Source of the DNA: JBFLVU01 sp037444825 | GTDB taxonomy: Bacteria; Acidobacteriota; UBA4820; DSQY01 | Direction of reading: 5' to 3' | DNA length: 64,000 nt | Assembly: GCA_037444825.1 (NCBI GenBank) | Contig: JBBILR010000012.1 | Coordinates: 1-64,000 of the forward strand | In this document: positions 16,308 through 22,368 of the stretch, piece by piece | Layout: every line of letters begins with the position of its first letter | How positions within the stretch are numbered: the stretch's first letter is position 1 | Position numbers and translations under genes: made by a program | The notes under the pieces: model-generated | The model's database searches: none | Seen by the model: the letters and a program-made list of their open reading frames with translations, nothing else | What the model was told of the DNA's origin: nothing

Positions 16308-17584
16308 GCCCGCTCCAGCGCCTGCTCGAGGTCCTCCAGCAGGTCGTCCGCGTGTTCGAGGCCCACGGAGAGCCGCACCAGCCCGGGCAGAACCCCCGCG
16401 AGCCGACGGTCCTCCTCGGAGAGCTGGGCGTGGGTGGTGGCCGAGGGAAGAATGGCTAGGCTCCGGGCGTCCCCCACGTTGGCCACGTGGGAGAACAACA
16501 GCAAGGATTCGAGGAACCGCCGCGCCGCAGGTAGCCCCTCCCGCAGGGTGAAGACCACCATGCCCCCAAAGCCTCCCGAAAGCACGCGACGGGCGGTGCC
16601 GTGGGAGGGGTCGTCCGGCAAACCCGGGTAGCGGAGCCACTCCACCTTGGGGTGGCCCTTCAGGAACGCCGCCACCGCCAAAGCGTTGGCGCAGTGGCGC
16701 TCCATCCGGAGGGGCAGCGTCTCGATCCCCTGGAGGGCCATCCAGCACGAATCGGGAGGGAGGGAGGCGCCCAGGTTTCTCAAGAGGACGGCCCGGGTCC
16801 GCAGGGCGAAGGCCTGGTCCTGCAAGGGGCCTAGGTCGTGGCCGAACCGGATCCCGCCGTAGGAGGCATCGGGCGCGTCGAAGCCGGGGAAGCGTGGGTC
16901 CCCCCACGGGAAGGTCCCGCCGTCCACCAGGGCCCCGCCGAGGAAGGTCCCGTGGCCCCCGATCCACTTGGTGAGCGAATGGACCACCACGTCCGCCCCC
17001 TGCTCGAGGGGCCTCACGAGGCAAGGCGTGGCGAAGGTGTTGTCCACGACGAAAGGAACGCGGCGCCGCCTGGCGATCTCCGCCAGGGCGGGCAGGTCGG
17101 CCACCTCCAGCGCGGGGTTGCCGATGGTTTCCGCGAAGAGGACCCGCGTCCGCTCCGTGAAGGCCTCCTCCACCTTTTCGGGGCGCGAGGCGTCCACCAG
17201 GCGGGCGGTGACCCCGAAGGCGGGAAGCGTCTCCTTCAGGAGGGCCGCCGTGCCCCCGTAGAGGGAGCGGGAGGCCACCACCTCGCCGCCCGGGGCGGCG
17301 CAGTTGACCAGGGCGTAGAACACCGCCGCCGTCCCCGAGGCCGTGGCCACCGCCGCCGTCCCTCCCTCCAACGCCGCCAGGCGCCTCTCCAGGACTTCCT
17401 GGGTGGGGTTGGAAATCCGGCTGTAGACGTGGCCCTCCTCCTTCAGGGAAAAGAGGGCCGCCGCGTGGTCCAGCCCTCCGAAGCGGTAGGCCGCCGAGCG
17501 GTGGACGGGGACGCCCCTGGGCTCTCCGGGGGCGGGCTCGTACCCCGCGTGCAGACAAAGGGTTTCCAAGCGCCGGGACTTCAT
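16304..17584 (-). CDS. metY: O-acetylhomoserine sulfhydrylase
   Basis: A 426-residue PLP enzyme of the Cys/Met metabolism family, converting O-acetylhomoserine and sulfide into homocysteine. The PLP Lys is in VVHSLTKWIGGHG, and YSRISNPTQEVLERRLAALEGG and the Asp of VVDNTFATP are typical. ATG 17584 follows GAGGAGG with a four-base gap and opens the operon, about 24 bases beyond a riboswitch terminator. With MetX it uses sulfide directly, which suits an anaerobe or sulfide-rich setting. The cystathionine route enzymes are not present here. Confidence 0.94.
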   Translation of the reverse strand: MKSRRLETLCLHAGYEPAPGEPRGVPVHRSAAYRFGGLDHAAALFSLKEEGHVYSRISNPTQEVLERRLAALEGGTAAVATASGTAAVFYALVNCAAPGGEVVASRSLYGGTAALLKETLPAFGVTARLVDASRPEKVEEAFTERTRVLFAETIGNPALEVADLPALAEIARRRRVPFVVDNTFATPCLVRPLEQGADVVVHSLTKWIGGHGTFLGGALVDGGTFPWGDPRFPGFDAPDASYGGIRFGHDLGPLQDQAFALRTRAVLLRNLGASLPPDSCWMALQGIETLPLRMERHCANALAVAAFLKGHPKVEWLRYPGLPDDPSHGTARRVLSGGFGGMVVFTLREGLPAARRFLESLLLFSHVANVGDARSLAILPSATTHAQLSEEDRRLAGVLPGLVRLSVGLEHADDLLEDLEQALERA

Positions 17585-17608
17585 GGTGCCTCCTCGGGCC
17601 CGTCTTCG

Positions 17609-17644
17609 AAAAAAAGGCCGTCCCAGCCAAAGCCGGACGGGCCC
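17609..17644 (-). terminator. Intrinsic terminator of proximal SAM-II unit
   Basis: On the minus strand a stem built on CCGTCC/GGACGG, with an outer GGCC/GGCC extension, is followed by seven T residues (A run 17609-17615). It starts a few bases after the proximal aptamer and ends 25 bases before the metY ATG, so SAM-dependent termination would silence the operon. Confidence 0.8.
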
Positions 17645-17648
17645 GCCC

Positions 17649-17725
17649 ACGCTTTAGCTGCATTTCTTCGGGCCGCGCCCCGCGCGGCCCCGGCGCCCGC
17701 AAGCTGCGGATCAAATCGGCGCCGG
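17649..17725 (-). promoter_or_regulatory. SAM-II riboswitch, proximal copy
   Basis: The minus strand carries the SAM-II (metA motif) core: GGCGCCGATTTGA, GCAGCTTGCGGGCGCC, GAAATGC and GCTAAAGCG in that order. GGCGCC pairs with GGCGCC to give P1, and GCTT with AAGC to give the pseudoknot helix. Unlike the distal copy, the loop between P1 and GAAATGC holds an extra perfect 8-bp hairpin, GGCCGCGC/GCGCGGCC (17671-17689). SAM-II aptamers bind S-adenosylmethionine and occur upstream of met genes. Confidence 0.88.
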
Positions 17726-17753
17726 TCCCGTTGTTCGGCTCCCGCTCGAAAAG

Positions 17754-17760
17754 CCTCCTT
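17754..17760 (-). promoter_or_regulatory. Orphan Shine-Dalgarno between the riboswitches
   Basis: AAGGAGG occurs on the minus strand eight bases after the distal terminator T-run, at the place where a start codon context would be expected, but no ATG or GTG follows within range. It mirrors the SD that follows the proximal terminator and may be a relic of leader duplication. Confidence 0.4.
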
Positions 17761-17768
17761 CCCTCACG

Positions 17769-17802
17769 AAAAAAACCCGCCGCGGCCGAAGCCGGACGGG
17801 TC
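17769..17802 (-). terminator. Intrinsic terminator of distal SAM-II unit
   Basis: On the minus strand a GC-rich stem (CCCG...CGGC-TTCG-GCCG...CGGG) capped by a TTCG tetraloop is followed by seven T residues (A run 17769-17775). It begins about ten bases after the distal aptamer, giving that aptamer its own transcriptional switch. Confidence 0.78.
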
Positions 17803-17811
17803 GCTCCCCCT

Positions 17812-17867
17812 CCGCTTTAGCCGCATTTCTATAGCGCCCGCAAGCTGGAGCTCAAATCGGCGCTCTA
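17812..17867 (-). promoter_or_regulatory. SAM-II riboswitch, distal copy
   Basis: The minus strand has the compact SAM-II core: GCGCCGATTTGA, CAGCTTGCGGGCGC, GAAATGC and GCTAAAGCG. It begins at the predicted transcription start of the promoter at 17876-17905. The core words match the proximal copy almost base for base, while spacers and the terminator differ, so the duplication is old or the core is under strong selection. Confidence 0.88.
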
Positions 17868-17875
17868 GGGTACGT

Positions 17876-17905
17876 ACTGTACGGCGGCCCAAAGGCCGTT
17901 GTCAA
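17876..17905 (-). promoter_or_regulatory. Promoter of the methionine operon
   Basis: TTGACA (17900-17905) and TACAGT (17876-17881) on the minus strand are 18 bases apart. Transcription would start near 17869, right at the 5' edge of the distal SAM-II aptamer. The -35 box contains the TGA stop codon of pyrH. Confidence 0.75.
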
Positions 17906-18633
17906 GTCTCCGGCGCCGGGTCGCCCACCAAGGAGCCCACCTCCTCCCCCTCCACGATCCGCCGGATGCTGCCCCGGGCGAAGAGGTCGAAGATCCGGAT
18001 GGGGATGCGGTTCTCCATGCAGAGGCTGATGGCGGTGGCGTCCATCACCCGCAGGCCCTTCTCCAGGGCCTCCAGGTAAGAGATGCGGTGGTACTTCCTC
18101 GCCGAGGGGTCCTTCAAGGGGTCGGCGCTGTAGATGCCGTCCACCTTGGTGGCCTTGAGGAGCAGGTCGGCCTTGATCTCGATGGCCCGGAGGGCCGCCG
18201 CCGAATCGGTGGTGAAGTAGGGGTTCCCGGTGCCGGCGGCGAAGATGACGATGCGCCCCTTTTCCAGGTGGCGGACCGCCCGCCGCCGGATGTACGGCTC
18301 GGCGATGGCGTGCATGGCGATGGCCGTCTGGAGACGGGTGGAGACGCCCTTGCGCTCCAGGGCGTCCTGGAGGGCCAGGCCGTTGATGACGGTGGCCAGC
18401 ATCCCCATGTGGTCGGCCGTCACCCGGTCCAGGCCCAGGGCCTCCCCCTCGTTGCCGCGGAAGATGTTGCCACCCCCCACCACCAGGGCCACCGAGACGC
18501 CCATGGCGTGGATCTCCACCACCTCCTCCGCCACCGTCTCCACCGCCGCCCGGTCGATGCCGTGGCGCCCGGGACCCATGAGGGCCTCTCCGGAGAGCTT
18601 GAGCAGAATCCTGTGGACCTTGGCGTCGCCCAT
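17902..18633 (-). CDS. pyrH: UMP kinase
   Basis: A 243-residue bacterial UMP kinase of the amino-acid-kinase fold, phosphorylating UMP to UDP. Family segments are ILLKLSGEALMG, VALVVGGGNIFRG, the ADHMGMLATVINGLALQDAL helix, FAAGTGNPYFTTDSAAALRA and VDGIYSADPLKDP. Length is normal. ATG 18633 has only a weak GGGGGC upstream, but the start matches the family. It lies downstream of tsf as in many bacteria, but the usual next gene, frr, is missing; instead the methionine operon promoter begins inside the pyrH stop. A terminator separates it from tsf. Confidence 0.96.
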   Translation of the reverse strand: MGDAKVHRILLKLSGEALMGPGRHGIDRAAVETVAEEVVEIHAMGVSVALVVGGGNIFRGNEGEALGLDRVTADHMGMLATVINGLALQDALERKGVSTRLQTAIAMHAIAEPYIRRRAVRHLEKGRIVIFAAGTGNPYFTTDSAAALRAIEIKADLLLKATKVDGIYSADPLKDPSARKYHRISYLEALEKGLRVMDATAISLCMENRIPIRIFDLFARGSIRRIVEGEEVGSLVGDPAPET

Positions 18634-18647
18634 GGCCGCCCCCTACG

Positions 18648-18672
18648 AAAAAGGGCGGCCCGGAGGCCGCCC
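18648..18672 (-). terminator. Intrinsic terminator between tsf and pyrH
   Basis: A perfect 8-bp stem GGGCGGCC/GGCCGCCC with a 4-base loop is followed on the minus strand by five T residues (A run 18648-18652). It probably reduces read-through from rpsB-tsf into pyrH. Confidence 0.8.
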
Positions 18673-18686
18673 GTTCCTTCGCCGTC

Positions 18687-19562
18687 TCAGGCCTCGCAGC
18701 CCGAGGGTTTGAGACCCTCCCCCAGGACGTACCGCTCGAAGCGGACCACCTTCAGTTTATCGCCGGTCTTGGCCTTCAGGTAGGCCCCCACCCGGGTCTG
18801 GGGATCCTTGATGAAGGGCTGCTCGAGGAGGCAGGTCTCCTCGTAGAACTTGTTCATCTTGCCTTCCACGATCTTGTCCGCGATGGACTCGGGCTTGCCC
18901 TGCGCCAGGACCTGGGAGCGGTAGATCTCCCGCTCGCCGGCGAGGACGGCCTCGGTGACCTCCTCCCGCCGCACGAAGCGGGGGGCGGAGGCGGCCACCT
19001 GCATGCAGAGGTCCTTGGCGGACTCGGCGACGTTCTGGGCGCCCTCCGCGGCCTCCAGGTGCATCAGCACGCCGATCTTGCCGCCGGCGTGGATGTACGT
19101 GGCCACCAGCCCGCCCTCGAAGCGGACGAAGCGGCGGAGCTGGATGTTCTCCCCCAGCTTGGCCACCTTCCCCACCAGGGCGTCCTTCACCTTCTGGGAG
19201 CCGTCGCCGAGGTAGGGGAGGTCCAGCAGGGCCTCCACCGTGGCGGGGTTCTGCTCGGCCACCTGCCGGGGCAGGACGGTGCAGAGCTCCTTGAAGTCGT
19301 CGGTGTTGGCCACGAAGTCGGTCTCGCAGTTGATCTCCACGAGGGCGCCCGCCTTCCCGTCGGCGGCGATGAAGGAGGCCACCCGGCCCTCGGAGGCGGC
19401 GCGGGCGCTCTTCTTCTCGGCGGTGGCGATGCCCTTCTTCCGGAGGATCTTCACCGCCTCTTCCATGTCGCCCTGGGCCTCTTCCAACGCGCGCTTGCAG
19501 TCCATCATGCCGACGCCGGTCTTCTCGCGGAGTTCCTGAACCATTTTGGACGTGATGGCCAT
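18687..19562 (-). CDS. tsf: Elongation factor Ts
   Basis: A 291-residue guanine nucleotide exchange factor for EF-Tu. The N-terminal UBA-like region MVQELREKTGVGMMDCKRALEEAQGD and the core INCETDFVANTDDFKEL are clear, as is the C-terminal LLEQPFIKDPQTRVGAYL. ATG 19562 has GGAGG nine bases upstream and lies four bases after the rpsB stop, the classic rpsB-tsf arrangement. Confidence 0.97.
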   Translation of the reverse strand: MAITSKMVQELREKTGVGMMDCKRALEEAQGDMEEAVKILRKKGIATAEKKSARAASEGRVASFIAADGKAGALVEINCETDFVANTDDFKELCTVLPRQVAEQNPATVEALLDLPYLGDGSQKVKDALVGKVAKLGENIQLRRFVRFEGGLVATYIHAGGKIGVLMHLEAAEGAQNVAESAKDLCMQVAASAPRFVRREEVTEAVLAGEREIYRSQVLAQGKPESIADKIVEGKMNKFYEETCLLEQPFIKDPQTRVGAYLKAKTGDKLKVVRFERYVLGEGLKPSGCEA

Positions 19563-19566
19563 GGGA

Positions 19567-20442
19567 TTACGCCTCCGGTGCGGGTGCCGTGCGGGCGGGG
19601 GCCTTGCGGGAGGGGGCCCGCCGGACCTTCTTTTCGAGCGCTTCCAGCTTTTCCTGGGCGCGGGACTTCCTCTCCTCCGGGTGCTCCTCTTCCTCGGCGT
19701 CGGCGGCCGCCCGGTCCAGGAGGGCGGCCTGCTCCGCCGCCTCCGCCTCCCGGGCCTGGAGCATGTGGCGGCCTTCCTCGACGGCCTCGGCGATCTTTCC
19801 GGCGAAGAGCTGGATGGCCCGCACGGCGTCGTCGTTGCCGGGGATGGGGTAGTCCGCCTCCTCCGGGTCGCAGTTGGTGTCCACGATGGCCACCACCGGG
19901 ATCCCCAGCCTGCGGGCCTCGCGGATGCAGTTCTTCTCGCGCTTGATGTCCACCACGAAGAGGGCCTGGGGGAGCCTCGACATCTCCACGATGCCCGAGA
20001 GCATCTTCTCCAGCTTCTCCTTCTCCTTGGAGAGGAGGAGGCGCTCCTTCTTGGTGAGGTTTTCGGTGTTCTGGCCCGCCTCCATCCGGCTCAGCTCCTT
20101 GTACCGCTGGATCCGAGTCTGGATGGTGCGGAAGTTGGTCAGGGTGCCGCCCAGCCAGCGCTCGGTGACGTAGGGCATCTTCACGCGGGCGGCCGCCTCC
20201 TGGATGGCCTCCTGGGCCTGCCGCTTGGTGCCCACGAAGAGCACGCGGCCGCCCTTGGCCGCCAGGTCGGTGACGAAGTCCGAGGCGTGCTTGAACTCGC
20301 GGAGGGTGTGCTGGAGGTCGATGATGTGGATCCCGTTGCGCTGGCCGAAGATGTAGCGCTTCATCTTGGGGTTCCACTTGCGGGTGAGGTGCCCGAAGTG
20401 GACGCCGGCTTCGAGGAGCTCTTTCAGGGTTACGGTCGCCAA
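19567..20442 (-). CDS. rpsB: Ribosomal protein S2
   Basis: A 291-residue S2 with MATVTLKELLEAGVHFGHLTRKWNPKMK at the start and RWLGGTLTNFRTI, ALFVVDIKREKNCIREA and VDTNCDPEEADYPIPGNDDA in the core. It is about 50 residues longer than E. coli S2; the extra C-terminal tail is Glu-, Lys- and Ala-rich (from about 240). The start codon is TTG at 20442, preceded by GGAGG with a five-base spacer; no nearby ATG fits. A rare start codon on a ribosomal protein gene may tune its expression. Confidence 0.97.
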   Translation of the reverse strand: MATVTLKELLEAGVHFGHLTRKWNPKMKRYIFGQRNGIHIIDLQHTLREFKHASDFVTDLAAKGGRVLFVGTKRQAQEAIQEAAARVKMPYVTERWLGGTLTNFRTIQTRIQRYKELSRMEAGQNTENLTKKERLLLSKEKEKLEKMLSGIVEMSRLPQALFVVDIKREKNCIREARRLGIPVVAIVDTNCDPEEADYPIPGNDDAVRAIQLFAGKIAEAVEEGRHMLQAREAEAAEQAALLDRAAADAEEEEHPEERKSRAQEKLEALEKKVRRAPSRKAPARTAPAPEA

Positions 20443-20570
20443 TGCCGCCTCCTGGGTAGGGCCGCGGACGGGGCGGAAAGCCTTACGGCCAGGAACCCCT
20501 CCCGGGGTCCTTGCCCGCCCCTTCGCCTGTCCGCGGGAAACACGGGTTCAGGGCCAACGCCGGAGGAAGA

Positions 20571-20584
20571 GGGCTCCGGAGCCC
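20571..20584 (-). terminator. Hairpin between rpsI and rpsB
   Basis: GGGCTCCGGAGCCC is a perfect palindrome 14 bases beyond the rpsI stop, followed on the minus strand by TCTTCC. The T-run is weak, so termination would be partial. The remaining 130 bases before rpsB hold no clear promoter. Confidence 0.45.
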
Positions 20585-20597
20585 CCTCCCCGGCGGA

Positions 20598-20990
20598 TCA
20601 ACGCTTGCTGAACTGGAAGCGCTTGCGGGCCTTGGGGTGGCCGTACTTCTTGCGCTCCACCTCGCGGGCGTCCCGCGTGAGCAGGCCCGCCGCCTTCAGC
20701 TTGGGCCTCAGCTCCTGGTTGTACTCCAGGAGCGCGCGGGAGATGCCGTGGCGCACCGCCCCCGCCTGTCCGGAGATGCCGCCGCCCTGCACGTTCACGA
20801 GGACGTCGAACTTGTCGGCGGTGCCGGTGAGGTTCAGGGGGATCTGGATCTGCATCCGGTGGACCGGGTTGGGGAAGTACTCCTCGAAGGGGCGCTTGTT
20901 CACGGAAATGGCCCCCTTTCCCGGGCGGAGGTAGACGCGGGCCACGGCCGTCTTGCGCCTGCCGGTGCCGTTGTACTGGATCACGCTCAT
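20598..20990 (-). CDS. rpsI: Ribosomal protein S9
   Basis: A 130-residue S9 of normal length. It shows YNGTGRRKTAVARVYLRPG near the start, the GGGISGQAGAVRHGISRAL segment and the basic C-terminal tail KKYGHPKARKRFQFSKR that reaches the ribosomal P site. It follows rplM by 16 bases in the conserved rplM-rpsI pair. Confidence 0.97.
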   Translation of the reverse strand: MSVIQYNGTGRRKTAVARVYLRPGKGAISVNKRPFEEYFPNPVHRMQIQIPLNLTGTADKFDVLVNVQGGGISGQAGAVRHGISRALLEYNQELRPKLKAAGLLTRDAREVERKKYGHPKARKRFQFSKR

Positions 20991-21006
20991 GCTCGAAACT
21001 CCTGAC

Positions 21007-21444
21007 TCAGCTCAAGGCCACGGGGAAGGGCGCCGGTTTCTGCGCCGCGTGGGGGTGGCGGTCCCCGGCGTAGACCTTCATCTTCCGGATGAGGCGGTCG
21101 CCGATGCGGTTCTTGGGAAGCATGCCGCGCACGGCGTGCTCGATGAGCTTGGCGGGCTGCTTGGCCAGGAGGTCGCGGGCGGAGATCTCCTTCAGGCCCC
21201 CGGGGTACATGGAGTGGTGGCGGTAGATCTTGTCGGTCCACTTCTTTCCGGTGAGGCGGACCTTCTCCGCGTTCACCACCACGACGAAGTCCCCCACCTG
21301 CAGGTGGGGCGTGTAGAGGGGCTTGTGCTTGCCCATGAGGACCCGCGCCACTTCGGTGGCGAGGCGCCCGAGGGTCTTTCCCTCGGCGTCCACCACGAAC
21401 CAGTCGCGGCGCACCTCCCCGCTTTTCGGAAACACCGTACGCAT
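21007..21444 (-). CDS. rplM: Ribosomal protein L13
   Basis: A 145-residue L13 with RDWFVVDAEGKTLGRLATEV, LMGKHKPLYTPHLQVGDFVVVV and the C-terminal AVRGMLPKNRIGDRLIRKMKVYAG block. The ATG at 21444 is chosen because GAGGAG lies six bases upstream and family members begin here; the frame is open for 30 more codons upstream but that part is not conserved. A strong promoter lies about 60 bases upstream. Confidence 0.97.
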   Translation of the reverse strand: MRTVFPKSGEVRRDWFVVDAEGKTLGRLATEVARVLMGKHKPLYTPHLQVGDFVVVVNAEKVRLTGKKWTDKIYRHHSMYPGGLKEISARDLLAKQPAKLIEHAVRGMLPKNRIGDRLIRKMKVYAGDRHPHAAQKPAPFPVALS

Positions 21445-21504
21445 GGGAATCTCCTCGAACTTGCCCCGCGCCGCACACCTTTCCGCCCGGCGCAAAGGGC
21501 TCTT

Positions 21505-21534
21505 AGTGTACTGGAAAAAGTGCGGTCCTGTCAA
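21505..21534 (-). promoter_or_regulatory. Promoter of rplM-rpsI
   Basis: TTGACA (21529-21534) and TACACT (21505-21510) on the minus strand are 18 bases apart, upstream of rplM. The -35 box contains the TGA stop of the upstream methyltransferase gene. Confidence 0.75.
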
Positions 21535-22319
21535 GGGTTATGGCCCGGCCCGGTCTCCGGTCGTCCTCCGCGGTGAAAGGGGGTTTCCCAGCCCCGGCCG
21601 TCGAGGCAGGACAGAAAGGACCCCTGCCGGCCGGTGCGCTCCAGGCGGAAGAAGACGCTCACGGCCAGGCGGGGCAGGATCCGCGCCAGGGGCCGGGCCA
21701 GGGCCGGGGGGAAAGGGTAGAAGTTGCCTCCCCTCAGCTCCCGGAGGCGGAAGAAGCCCCCCGCCTCGGCGAAGCGCCGAAAGCCGTCGGCGGTGGCGCC
21801 CCGGACGTGGGGCCCCAGCCACTCGATGGAGCTGGGCTGAAGGCCCCACAGGAGCAGGATCCGGTTGTGGAGGGAGGCCAGGTTGGGGATCCCCACCAGG
21901 AAGGCGCCCCCGGGAGCCAGCACCCGGGCGGCTTCGGCGGTGATCCAGAAGATCTCCTTGGTGTGCTCCAGGACCTGGTTGGCCACCACCAGGTGGACGG
22001 AGCCGTCGGCGAAGGGGAGGGGTTCCCGCTCCAGGTCCAGGGAAAAGACCTCCACCCCCTTTTTCCGAAGGGCTTGCGCGGCGGCGGGGTCCACCTCCAC
22101 GCCGCAGAGGCGAACCCTTCTCGGCGCCAGGGCCTTCTCGGCGAGGAAGAGGTCCGCCCCCGTCCCCGCCCCCAGGTCCAGCACGGTGACCGTCTGAGGA
22201 AACGGCGCCTCCCGGAAGTGCTCCGCCGCCATGGACGCCAGCGTATCCCGGCCGTAGTTCAGGATTTCGGTGCCGGCCTTCAGCCGGGCAAGAAAGGCGC
22301 GCATGCCGTAAGATAGCAT
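21531..22319 (-). CDS. Class I SAM-dependent methyltransferase
   Basis: A protein of about 262 residues with the Rossmann-type SAM-binding motif VLDLGAGTGADLFLAEKAL, an acidic loop CGVEVDP, and the post-motifs LPFADGSVHLVVANQVLEH and ARVLAPGGAFLVGIPNLASLHNR. This is the Methyltransf_11 style; the substrate is unknown, though similar proteins modify sugars, lipids or quinones. The start is uncertain: ATG 22319 and ATG 22304 are both in frame and neither has a clear ribosome binding site. It is divergent from uvrC. Confidence 0.8.
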   Translation of the reverse strand: MLSYGMRAFLARLKAGTEILNYGRDTLASMAAEHFREAPFPQTVTVLDLGAGTGADLFLAEKALAPRRVRLCGVEVDPAAAQALRKKGVEVFSLDLEREPLPFADGSVHLVVANQVLEHTKEIFWITAEAARVLAPGGAFLVGIPNLASLHNRILLLWGLQPSSIEWLGPHVRGATADGFRRFAEAGGFFRLRELRGGNFYPFPPALARPLARILPRLAVSVFFRLERTGRQGSFLSCLDGRGWETPFHRGGRPETGPGHNP

Positions 22320-22368
22320 GGACCCGGCGCCGCCGGGGCGCCGGGGCGCCTGAGAAGGAGCGAGGCCC

